Source: Nitrospira sp. MA-1 (GTDB lineage: Bacteria; Nitrospirota; Nitrospiria; Nitrospirales; UBA8639). Taken from it: 40,000 nucleotides of DNA. Each line of letters begins with the position of its first letter. The stretch's first letter is position 1. Below the pieces are notes generated by a model that was not told where the DNA came from, searched no databases, and was given only the letters and a program-made list of their open reading frames with translations. Shown here piece after piece: positions 1 through 6,776 of the stretch. A program made the translations under genes and the position numbers. Location of the stretch: positions 1 through 40,000 of the forward strand of contig JAQJDB010000005.1 of NCBI GenBank assembly GCA_032139905.1, given 5' to 3'.

Positions 1-540
1 TCCTTGCCTAGTATGAGGCTTTTTAGATGTGTCCGTAAATTCGGGGGAAGACCAGTTTGACGTATGGGTGTGGAGCACAGAAAGAGGCCGGTGTGACGCA
101 GGCTTGTCCGCCGTCGAACAGGTATGTGTATGAAGTCTGCAGCCTTGGTGATGCAATCGTCGATTAAGCCACCCCGCTCCAATCAACACAACTGCGCCGC
201 TGATCATGAACAGGGATTCGCCAGCCTGACCATCTTCCCACCCAACGCGACCATATATCATTAGGAGAAATCCTATTCCGGACAGGATGAGCGGGGCCGG
301 TTTTCGATGGAGAGGGATGGTGAGTATTTGGCTTCCCAGGGCCAGGCAACCCACGATTCCCATAAGAATCCAGTCGAATATATGCGAGGTCTCCGGAAGG
401 AAGCGGGATGAAATTTCAGGCTGTGATCCGACGACAAGAGGAAGAACTAAGACTGCGAAAGGCGTCAATGAGCATTCGATGGCACAAAGGAATGAGGCGG
501 TCATTCCCGCGCGCGCAAGTTTGTCTTCGAGTGTGTTCAT
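1..540 (-). CDS. MerC-domain inner-membrane protein (C-terminal end cut by window edge)
   Basis: Reading the minus strand from ATG at 538-540 gives 180 codons without a stop, so the gene runs off the left edge. AGGA lies about 8 bases before the ATG. The N-terminus carries the MerC-type cysteine pair, C19 and C23 (CAIEC), at the start of the first of about four hydrophobic helices. The MerC core ends near residue 135. It is followed by an unusual tail rich in His and Cys (HH, HTHTC, HTHT) that could bind metal. MerC proteins are inner-membrane metal (classically Hg2+) importers, but chromosomal MerC-domain proteins near Fur-family regulators may handle other metals. It is transcribed divergently from the Fur-family gene, and a second MerC-type gene with cysteines at the same positions lies just beyond that. 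Family assignment is good; the metal is not known. Confidence 0.75.
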   Translation of the reverse strand, partial: MNTLEDKLARAGMTASFLCAIECSLTPFAVLVLPLVVGSQPEISSRFLPETSHIFDWILMGIVGCLALGSQILTIPLHRKPAPLILSGIGFLLMIYGRVGWEDGQAGESLFMISGAVVLIGAGWLNRRLHHQGCRLHTHTCSTADKPASHRPLSVLHTHTSNWSSPEFTDTSKKPHTRQG

Positions 541-787
541 CAATTGTTCCTGTGTGAGAAACGCGTAAGGTTTACCTCATGATCACGGCAGGACGGGTTT
601 CACATTAGGGAATGGTTTGCCTGAGCACAGGATGAAAACATGATTTAGCGTGGCTCTCCCCATCTTTACATGATATCGGGTCCTCTGTGACGGACTTGAT
701 CCGGCTCTGGCATGTATCGCCGGTTCATGTCGTTGGAAAGTGAGGTGGATTGGCAGATGGTCGGCCGTAAATGACCATCCATTTTTA

Positions 788-815
788 TTTTCATGCAGAT
801 GAAAATTTTTTTCAT
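788..815. promoter_or_regulatory. Putative Fur-family operator: three alternating heptamer half-sites
   Basis: The sequence shows TTTTCAT (788-794), ATGAAAA (799-805) and TTTTCAT (809-815), that is, two perfect overlapping inverted repeats. Half-site centres are 10-11 bases apart, so all lie on one face of the helix. Alternating A/T-rich repeats of this kind are typical of Fur-family operators. The site lies in the divergent gap between the MerC-like gene and the Fur-family gene, close to the latter's start. Autoregulation is inferred. Confidence 0.5.
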
Positions 816-830
816 TAGGCTTCCGTTTTT

Positions 831-1301
831 ATGAATCGATGGGAGGAAAGCCGTCAATTGAGTGCGATGCAAGTGAGCCGGCTACCCAAAACGTATAAGG
901 AAGCCTTACGGACAGCGGGTTACCGGTTTACCCGCCCGAGGCAGGCGGTCCTGCAGGTGCTACAAAGAGCCGACCATCCTTTGAGTGCCTTGGAGGTGTT
1001 TAGGCGATTGCAGGGAGATGATGTATCTATCGATCGGGTCACGGTATACCGGATTTTAGCGGTCCTGTCCCGGTTGGGATTGGTGGCGCAATTGGCGTTT
1101 GCCCAGGAGGGGCAATTCCGCTACGAATGGCGGGATGGGCGTGCTCTCTCCTACCATGTGCGTTGTCAGGAATGCGGAAGAATTGAATCGCTTTGTCTTC
1201 CCTCGTTGAAACGACTCAAATCCCTTATTAAAAGTAAGACCAGTTTCCTGGTGAATGACCAGTCTTTAGAATTCAACGGCTTGTGCCCCGACTGTCAATG
1301 A
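831..1301 (+). CDS. Fur-family metal-responsive transcriptional regulator (Fur/Zur type)
   Basis: A protein of about 150 residues with the Fur layout. An N-terminal winged helix contains GYRFTRPRQAVLQVL and the recognition region DRVTVYRILAVLSRLGLV. A C-terminal dimerisation half has the structural zinc cysteines CQECG and terminal CPDC. Only one His remains where ferric Fur has a His-rich cluster before CxxCG, so the sensed metal cannot be called; Zur-like is a fair alternative given the MerC neighbours. The start is uncertain. ATG 831 has only a weak ribosome site, whereas GGGAGGAAAG (841-850) sits 7 bases before an in-frame TTG at 858, which would give a protein 9 residues shorter. The next MerC gene begins 4 bases after the stop, indicating co-transcription. 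A likely operator lies at 788-815. Confidence 0.85.
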   Translation: MNRWEESRQLSAMQVSRLPKTYKEALRTAGYRFTRPRQAVLQVLQRADHPLSALEVFRRLQGDDVSIDRVTVYRILAVLSRLGLVAQLAFAQEGQFRYEWRDGRALSYHVRCQECGRIESLCLPSLKRLKSLIKSKTSFLVNDQSLEFNGLCPDCQ

Positions 1302-1305
1302 AGCC

Positions 1306-1719
1306 ATGAAATCCCTTGGTCTTCATCTTTCAAAGATCGGGTCTTTGGCCTCTTTGGTTTGCGCCATCCATTGTGCCCTCACGCCGATAGTGCTGTTAAG
1401 TTTGCCCTTCATTCTTGCGCATTCGTCCGGGGAATGGAATGGGATTCTGGAAATGATGTTTGGTGAACGTACAGAATGGCTGTTCCTTGGAACGATCGGG
1501 CTTCTGGCAGGATTCGGATTGTTGACCACCTATTCCGTTCATCGTGACAAGCGGCCTGCTTGCGTATCCGGAATCGGTGTGGGGTTGTTGTTGATCTCGC
1601 GTGTGTGGATGGATCACCAAAGTCTCGGAGAGATCGCTTTGGATATTACGGGGGCAAGTGTTATCGCATGGGCTGGATTTTGGAACCGGCGGCTCTGCCG
1701 TTGCATAGGGTGCCCTTAA
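1306..1719 (+). CDS. MerC-domain inner-membrane protein
   Basis: 137 residues with four predicted hydrophobic helices. The MerC cysteine pair C19/C23 (CAIHC) lies in the first helix, and a C-terminal Cys cluster (LCRCIGC) follows the last. Length matches the family norm of about 130-145 residues. MerC proteins carry metal ions across the inner membrane through cysteine pairs. The gene starts 4 bases after the Fur-family stop with no strong ribosome site of its own, so it is probably translated by coupling and co-regulated. It is a paralogue of the divergent gene at 1-540 (cysteines at identical positions) but lacks that protein's long His-rich tail. Family is well supported; the substrate metal is unknown. 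Confidence 0.8.
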   Translation: MKSLGLHLSKIGSLASLVCAIHCALTPIVLLSLPFILAHSSGEWNGILEMMFGERTEWLFLGTIGLLAGFGLLTTYSVHRDKRPACVSGIGVGLLLISRVWMDHQSLGEIALDITGASVIAWAGFWNRRLCRCIGCP

Positions 1720-2082
1720 CAGGAGTATAAACACAGGGCACGGTTTCTATGCGGGAATTGTGTCCTTTTGGGTCAGGGTGCCGGCAACCAGAGAACGAGA
1801 GGATTAAGAACCATGCGGAGCATTATGGTAAATCCAGCGGGGAATAAGCCCTTCGCAAAGACCCTGCCACATACAGCTGGTTATACCATACGCTCGAAAA
1901 AGAACTGCGTCGGATTCCTTGAGCATATTCCCCAAAGCCGCGGCTGTTTTTACTATCTGCCAAGCAGTACCACGCATCAGGTGGAGAGGGTCGGATCCGC
2001 CTCTAGATACAGGCGCCGATGAATTGAAATACTCCATGTGCCTTGGTTAAAGTGCTTCTATTGTTCTATTATTGAATTTTGC
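1720..2082. other. Gap with no convincing gene
   Basis: Open frames exist on both strands (plus 1768-2022, minus 1804-2037) but they overlap antisense, show no recognisable motifs and lack clear ribosome sites. No terminator-like hairpin with a T-run and no riboswitch core was recognised. Confidence 0.4.
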
Positions 2083-2385
2083 ATGAAAACACAACACCAA
2101 ATTATTGGATTTCTTCTTGCCGTCATCCTGGTTATCCTGCCTCTTTCTTCTGCATTGGGCGTCCAGCATGTCCTGGCCGGGGCAGACCTCGGCGGCCATG
2201 CCCACTCGGATTTCGATCTCTGTGATTGGGTACATATTCAGACGACAGGTTCCCTGTCGTTCGATGTGAATTCTTCATGGCTTTGTTTGTCTCGATCCGG
2301 CGATGTAGTGGTCCAAGCACCCTCATGTTTCAATAACCAGCCGGTTATTTCCTCCTGTTCACCTCGAGCTCCTCCCCAATCGTAA
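2083..2385 (+). CDS. Small secreted His/Cys-containing protein (DUF2946-like layout)
   Basis: About 100 residues. An N-terminal signal peptide (short KT-containing head, then a hydrophobic stretch to about residue 26) is followed by a segment with spaced His, Asp and Cys (GGHAHSDFDLCDW). The protein ends in PRAPPQS. A signal peptide, a short His/Cys patch and a terminal R-[AG]-P-P motif is the layout of small DUF2946-type proteins found near copper, zinc and cobalt transport genes. The likeness is in layout only and weak by sequence. ATG 2083 is preferred over an in-frame GTG at 2038 because it puts the signal peptide at the N-terminus, although no good ribosome site is visible. It lies downstream of the Fur/MerC genes, so a periplasmic metal-related role is plausible but inferred. 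Confidence 0.5.
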   Translation: MKTQHQIIGFLLAVILVILPLSSALGVQHVLAGADLGGHAHSDFDLCDWVHIQTTGSLSFDVNSSWLCLSRSGDVVVQAPSCFNNQPVISSCSPRAPPQS

Positions 2386-2941
2386 TTTCCAGAATTTCTC
2401 AACCCGTATTTCGAAAAGCTGAAACTACCCCTGAGTTCCTTCAGGAATCTTGGACAGACGCGGATCTTCGTTCTGTCGATATCGGGATCTCGGGCGTCTC
2501 TGCTCTAGCTTGCGTCTTCATCCCGCCTCGCGAGATTTAGGCTATTAGGCAGATAGTTGACGATCCAGATAAGAGGATGACAGGTGCCGGAGCCGGCGTA
2601 AGTGGAGGCTGGTGTGAATAAAGATGATGCCGACCATTCCACAGGCAAGGGCCGGCTTCACGATAGAAAAGATGAGCAGCAATGCCAGAAAGACAGTCAT
2701 TGTCGTGTGTGTCCTTAGGGTTGATCTGTAGAGTTGAGGGCTGAGGCTATATGGATATGTTCGGCCAAATGGGAGCTTAGCTTGAGAGGGGACACAGAGG
2801 ATGATCCGGAAACCCTGACCATCAATCCTGGTATTAAATGACCGCTGATTGATTAAAACCGACCACTCGTCAGGTTAGCTTCGTGGAAATAATCTATCGG
2901 CTCTATGATGAGGCACCAATTTTGGGAAGGAAAGGAAATGG
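2386..2941. other. Gap of about 550 bases; only a possible small minus-strand gene
   Basis: Apart from the 51-codon frame at 2545-2700 described separately, no gene, terminator or repeat was recognised. The last 110 bases presumably hold the promoter of the histidine kinase gene, but no confident -35/-10 pair could be picked. Confidence 0.4.
2545..2700 (-). CDS. Possible 51-residue membrane or secreted peptide
   Basis: Minus-strand frame from ATG (2698-2700) to TAA (2545-2547). Residues 1-20 are strongly hydrophobic and end in ALAC, resembling a signal peptide or lipobox-less anchor. A second hydrophobic stretch (GMVGIIFIHT) leads into an Arg-rich segment (LRRLRHL). AAGGA sits about 11 bases before the start, slightly far for a ribosome site. 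No family was recognised. It could be a genuine small membrane protein or a chance frame; there is no comparative support within the window. Confidence 0.35.
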   Translation of the reverse strand: MTVFLALLLIFSIVKPALACGMVGIIFIHTSLHLRRLRHLSSSYLDRQLSA

Positions 2942-5080
2942 TTGTCATGGAACGATGCCATGTTGACTGAAGTGTCCGATTTCTCTGTCTCGTTTATCGC
3001 GCATGTCAGCGGGTACGCCATCGGCATGATTTTGTATGCCATGTTGTTGTGGCTGGTTTTCCAAGCCTTGCAGGAATCGACCCAAAAGGGTCAGAGCGAA
3101 CCCTCTGCCCAATCACCCAGATGGCTTGCATGTTGGACGGCAATTTTAGGCTTGCTGTGGAATGTTGGAGCCCTGCTGGCCTTTCTGCTTCCGAATCTAC
3201 ACCTGACCGCACCGCTTCCGGTGTTATATGCGTTGGCGGTCTCCGCATTGGGGTTTCTTCCCGCTGTCGTTGTTCTGGCTATGGTTGATTCGCAGCCCAT
3301 GGGTCTGTCTGCCTGGGTTCGTCGAGTAATTTCTGCATCCGGTTTTGTGTTAAGCGGGTGGGCATCTCTGATGCACCTCCATGCTGCTCTGATCGGGGAG
3401 GCGGGGAGCATGTCCGGAACAGCGCTCCAGGTCATGGTCTGGGGCTATCTCGTGTTTCTGATCTGGCTCCTGGCTGTCAGGGTCCGGACGGAGGGATGGG
3501 ATTATATGGGAGGAATCGTCGTTCTTTCCGGATTGGCCATTGCTGTTCTTCCCTTTAGTCAGCATGAGACCGGGGAATATTCCTGGGGCATGGAGGTTGT
3601 CGGTCATCACGCCAACCTCCTGTTGGCCCTGGCCATTCTCTATCAGGACTACCGCTTTGCTCTGGGAGACCTTTTCTTGAAGCGGGCGTTATCGTTTTTG
3701 GTGTTGGCCCTGGTGACGCTTGGTGCGTTGATCACCGTTGGGATTCCGGTGTTACGGCTCGACCCGGACAATGAAATGGCCAACCTATCCCGGCTTGGTG
3801 TTTTTTTGGCACTTTGGATCATCACTGCGTTGGCCTATCCCCATTTGCGAAAAGCGGTGATCTGGCTGGTGGATGTCGTGGTGTTGCGGCGTCCGGACTA
3901 CGATCAGCTCAGGCAGGAGGTGGCGATCGAGGTTAATCAGGAGGAAGAGCCCGAACGGATTTTGTCCCATGTCGGCGCGTTACTCCAGCCAGCTCTGTTG
4001 GCCAGACAGATTACCTGGAGGCCTTGGAGACTGGACGGCGAGGCCGGGTCTGAATGGCCGGGCCAGGTCGGCTCCTTTGACGGGGATCGGGAGGAAGAAT
4101 CTCTGGCCAGTGGAGCGGTCTCCGTTGGAAGCCTGGTCAGAAAAGGGAGCAGAGGGTCTTCTTTGGCCACGCCTTGCGGAGAAGAGTTCCTCGTGGTTAT
4201 TCCAACGATGGAATTGCCTCAATACGTTCTGGTGATCCAGGGGTTTTTCCATCGAAGGCGATTGCTTTCGGACGATCTGGTCCTGTTGGAAGCCGTGGCC
4301 CATATCATTGCCAGAAGGATCGATGCGGTGCGTTCGGCCCACGAGCGCTGTGCCGTCGCCATTCGAGAGCAGGAAATGAGAAAACTGACCATTGAGGCGG
4401 AACTCCGGGCTCTGCGCACCCAATTGAATCCTCACTTTTTATTTAATGCCTTAACCACCATTGGCTATCTTATTCAAACGGCACCGGCGCGGGCGCTGGA
4501 CACGCTCATGCGGCTGACGGAGTTGCTGAGAGGCGTGTTGAAGCATCTTGAGGGGGATTTTTCCACCTTGGGCCAGGAAGTGGATTTGGTCCAGGCTTAT
4601 CTCATGATTGAACAGGCACGTTTCGAACGGCGGTTGGCCTATCAAGTCAATGTGCCGTCAAATTTACGGGATCTACGGGTGCCGGCTCTGGTGTTGCAAC
4701 CACTGGTGGAAAATGCGGTGAAACACGGTATTCAAAAGTGTGCCAAGGGAGGGGTCATTAAAATCGAGGCCGAAGTGGAACAGCGGAAAAACGAACATGA
4801 TCACGGAGCATGGATAACTCCTGAGCTCGTAATTACGGTGCAGGATACGGGACATGGTCTGTCAGGGAAGGGGCAGGAGGCTGCCTGGGGAGCTGGGATC
4901 GGGTTGGCCAATATCAGGAAACGTTTGCAATTACATTATGGCGATCATGCCACGCTATCCATGCATCGAAACCCGAAGCTTGGCACGATTGTCCACATCC
5001 GTATTCCTCTTGTTCGTTCGAGCGATCTCCTGGCAGAAGAATCCGAATGTCTTCATTCCGTCCAGGGAGCGAAAGAATGA
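2942..5080 (+). CDS. LytS/AlgZ-type membrane sensor histidine kinase
   Basis: 712 residues. The N-terminal 300 or so hold about seven to nine hydrophobic segments, a membrane sensor region. A GAF-like linker (about 330-460) and a coiled stretch follow, then the His_kinase (PF06580) box LNPHFLFNAL with phospho-acceptor H498. An HATPase domain has the N-box LVENAVKHGI and glycine boxes DTGHGLSG and GAGIGLANI. Kinases of this type signal to LytTR regulators, and the gene overlaps one by ATGA. Start: TTG 2942 has an AGG six bases upstream; ATG 2960 is the alternative. A 10-codon frame opens at ATG 2938 and overlaps the start out of frame. Lying just upstream of the Tad pilus genes, it probably controls them. 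The ligand is unknown. Confidence 0.88.
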   Translation: MSWNDAMLTEVSDFSVSFIAHVSGYAIGMILYAMLLWLVFQALQESTQKGQSEPSAQSPRWLACWTAILGLLWNVGALLAFLLPNLHLTAPLPVLYALAVSALGFLPAVVVLAMVDSQPMGLSAWVRRVISASGFVLSGWASLMHLHAALIGEAGSMSGTALQVMVWGYLVFLIWLLAVRVRTEGWDYMGGIVVLSGLAIAVLPFSQHETGEYSWGMEVVGHHANLLLALAILYQDYRFALGDLFLKRALSFLVLALVTLGALITVGIPVLRLDPDNEMANLSRLGVFLALWIITALAYPHLRKAVIWLVDVVVLRRPDYDQLRQEVAIEVNQEEEPERILSHVGALLQPALLARQITWRPWRLDGEAGSEWPGQVGSFDGDREEESLASGAVSVGSLVRKGSRGSSLATPCGEEFLVVIPTMELPQYVLVIQGFFHRRRLLSDDLVLLEAVAHIIARRIDAVRSAHERCAVAIREQEMRKLTIEAELRALRTQLNPHFLFNALTTIGYLIQTAPARALDTLMRLTELLRGVLKHLEGDFSTLGQEVDLVQAYLMIEQARFERRLAYQVNVPSNLRDLRVPALVLQPLVENAVKHGIQKCAKGGVIKIEAEVEQRKNEHDHGAWITPELVITVQDTGHGLSGKGQEAAWGAGIGLANIRKRLQLHYGDHATLSMHRNPKLGTIVHIRIPLVRSSDLLAEESECLHSVQGAKE

Positions 5081-5856
5081 GCGGAAAAATCCGGGTCATT
5101 GTTGTTGATGATGAGCGGCCGGCACGGTCATTTCTGGCGACAACCCTGAAGACCCTGGATGATGTCGACATTGTGGGTGAAGCGGAGAACGGTGAGGACG
5201 CGATCAGCCTGATTCAACGGGAACAACCCGATCTGGCATTGCTGGATCTTCAAATGCCTGGATTGGATGGCCTCTCCTTGGTCAAGGCCATCAAAAAAGG
5301 GCATATTCCGTTGATTGCGTTTGTCACGGCCCACAATGAATATGCCATCGAGGCGTTCGATATCGAGGCCATCGACTACTTGTTGAAACCGGTCGATCGC
5401 TTGCGACTGCGAAAAACCATCAAACGGGCAAAGGAGCGTTTGGAACGGGAAGATGTCATGGCGAATGAATTGGAAGCTCGACCGCGCGGCCAGGAGGGGA
5501 GCCCTCCGGAGGATTCGGATTACATGGACCGTCTCCCGATCAAAAAGAAGGAAGAGATCATTTTCCTGCCGGTCAATCAGATCGCCTCTATCGTCTCGGA
5601 TGGAGAGTTGATGCATATCACCACGCTTCGAAAGGAACGTCATACTATCAGCCACCGGCTCAAGGCGCTTGAGGCCAGACTGGATCCCAGGCGATTCGTG
5701 CGTTTGGGTCGCGGGACTTTGGTCAATGTGGAGTCGATATGCCGGGTGGCTACTATGCCGGGTGGGTCGTATGTCGTCACCTTGACCAATACCCAACAAC
5801 TCAGAGTCAGCCGCAGTCAGTCACGATTTTTACGGCACCAAATCTTGAGGTTGTAA
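5077..5856 (+). CDS. LytTR-family response regulator, probable regulator of the Tad locus
   Basis: 259 residues. The receiver domain (1-120) has the acidic pair DD at 11-12, phospho-acceptor D57 in LLDLQMPG and the conserved K of LLKPVD. A charged linker (about 125-155) is followed by a LytTR DNA-binding domain (about 158-259) with FLPVNQIASI and a terminal SRSQSRFLRHQ segment. ATG 5077 is chosen over an in-frame upstream ATG at 5047 because it overlaps the kinase stop (ATGA) and follows GGGAGCGAAAG. Translational coupling with the kinase is likely. LytTR proteins bind paired direct repeats about 20-22 bases apart; such pairs lie before flp (5934-5962) and before cpaC (6598-6631), so this protein is the obvious candidate activator of pilus synthesis. 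The family is certain; the target is inferred. Confidence 0.92.
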   Translation: MSGKIRVIVVDDERPARSFLATTLKTLDDVDIVGEAENGEDAISLIQREQPDLALLDLQMPGLDGLSLVKAIKKGHIPLIAFVTAHNEYAIEAFDIEAIDYLLKPVDRLRLRKTIKRAKERLEREDVMANELEARPRGQEGSPPEDSDYMDRLPIKKKEEIIFLPVNQIASIVSDGELMHITTLRKERHTISHRLKALEARLDPRRFVRLGRGTLVNVESICRVATMPGGSYVVTLTNTQQLRVSRSQSRFLRHQILRL

Positions 5857-5933
5857 GATACCTGTCTTGCGGATCAATCCCTTGCCGGTTTTCCCCTTCC
5901 CCTCTGCCGTAATCCAGTCATTCAGGCCAATCA

Positions 5934-6002
5934 ACCGCTCATGAAATTATATGACCGTTCATAAAAAAAGACTGTGGATTACGCGCATCCCGCCTTTATA
6001 AA
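5934..6002 (+). promoter_or_regulatory. Candidate LytTR operator and promoter of flp
   Basis: ACCGCTCAT (5934-5942) and ACCGTTCAT (5954-5962) form a direct repeat with a 20-base period. The second copy fits the published LytTR consensus [TA][AC][CA]GTTN[AG][TG] fully, the first with one change. A TATAAA-type -10 lies at 5997-6002 with no good -35, as expected for an activator-dependent promoter. The flp ATG is about 170 bases further on. A weaker pair may exist at 6022 (AAAGTTTAT) and 6045 (TCCGTTCAG). Function is inferred. Confidence 0.5.
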
Positions 6003-6174
6003 TTGACTGGTATTCGAAATGAAAGTTTATGGAAAGCCGTGTAGTCCGTTCAGTGACAGGTTTCCGGAAATCGTAAGTCTCAGGCGAGTGCCCGGACGCT
6101 TGAAGGAGGATTTGTCTTCTTTGACCCTCCAGGGTCCTTAAGGCGTCAATATCAATTAAAAGGAGGGTTTTCGT

Positions 6175-6522
6175 ATGTTTAAAAAGTTACGTAGTCAAGC
6201 GGGCGCGGCGTTGGTGGAATATAGCCTTCTCGTCGCGGGAATTGCCTTAATCGGAGCGGCCGCCGTGGCGGTATTCGGCCACAAAACCTCGGATATGATG
6301 GCCGCGGTCGCTGCGGTGTTGCCCGGGGCACATGCTGACGATAATGCCCCGATTGTCGCAGGAAAAATCATTGAAACCAGTGTAGATGGTGGACCCGGTG
6401 GCGATGCCATTGCCTTGGATATTGGCGGCATTGTTGCCAACGCCGGCACCGAACGGCTAGGAAATAGCTTTGGGACCACTACGAGTATTTCGACATTGGT
6501 TGTCGAAGCTCAATCCGAGTAA
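6175..6522 (+). CDS. flp: Flp/Fap-family type IVb major pilin
   Basis: 115 residues. A short basic leader (MFKKLRSQAG) is followed by the prepilin peptidase site, with cleavage expected after G10 and the conserved glutamate and tyrosine at +5/+6 of the mature protein (AALVEY). A single hydrophobic helix runs to about residue 35. This is the building block of the Tad pilus, processed in the inner membrane by TadV/CpaA. Typical Flp pilins have 50-80 residues; here a further 70-odd residues rich in Gly, Ala, Asp and Thr extend the C-terminus. AGGAGG at about 6161-6166 gives a very strong ribosome site, fitting high expression. The gene is insulated by its own terminator (6553-6592) and preceded by a LytTR-type operator. 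Confidence 0.9.
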   Translation: MFKKLRSQAGAALVEYSLLVAGIALIGAAAVAVFGHKTSDMMAAVAAVLPGAHADDNAPIVAGKIIETSVDGGPGGDAIALDIGGIVANAGTERLGNSFGTTTSISTLVVEAQSE

Positions 6523-6552
6523 GCTCCCTAGGGTTTGTACATGCATGCGAGT

Positions 6553-6592
6553 AAAAAGCCTTCCCAGTCGAGTCAGGCCGGGAAGGCTTTTT
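6553..6592 (+). terminator. Rho-independent terminator after flp
   Basis: A perfect 13-base inverted repeat, AAAAAGCCTTCCC (6553-6565) and GGGAAGGCTTTTT (6580-6592), closes a 14-base loop and ends in a T-run. It separates flp from the cpaC operon, allowing pilin to be made in excess of the machine. Confidence 0.9.
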
Positions 6593-6597
6593 GTTTG

Positions 6598-6689
6598 AGC
6601 CGTCCATTGGTAAAAAATAGCCGTTCATTGGATGACTCTGACAGTCCAGAAGAATCACCTCGTGGGCGAGCGAAGCAATCTCCTATAAG
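6598..6689 (+). promoter_or_regulatory. Second candidate LytTR operator, upstream of the cpaC operon
   Basis: AGCCGTCCATTGG (6598-6610) and AGCCGTTCATTGG (6619-6631) are 13-base direct repeats differing at one position, with a 21-base period. The core CCGTTCAT is identical to the flp operator's second copy. A possible -10, TATAAG, lies at 6684-6689. The distance from the second repeat to this -10 exceeds the flp case by about 21 bases, two helical turns. The repeat is seen directly; binding by the LytTR regulator is inferred. Confidence 0.5.
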
Positions 6690-6776
6690 ACCTTTACAGT
6701 CGGACCATACAAGCCCTTGCAGGACATGTGGGGGAAGAGCGGATTGGGCCTGGAGCAAGATAGAACCGGTGTGTAG

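Noticed and set aside
164-568. Open frames on both strands at the left edge (minus 164-349, plus 287-568)
   Set aside because: Both are shadows of the MerC-type gene on the minus strand, which is supported by its ribosome site, membrane helices and cysteine motif.
1768-2037. Overlapping plus and minus frames of about 80 codons
   Set aside because: Mutually antisense, no motif, no clear ribosome site; not called as genes.
2841-2866. ACCGCTGAT and ACCGACCAC before the kinase gene, a possible autoregulatory LytTR site
   Set aside because: The 17-base period and several mismatches do not fit the LytTR pattern seen at flp and cpaC.
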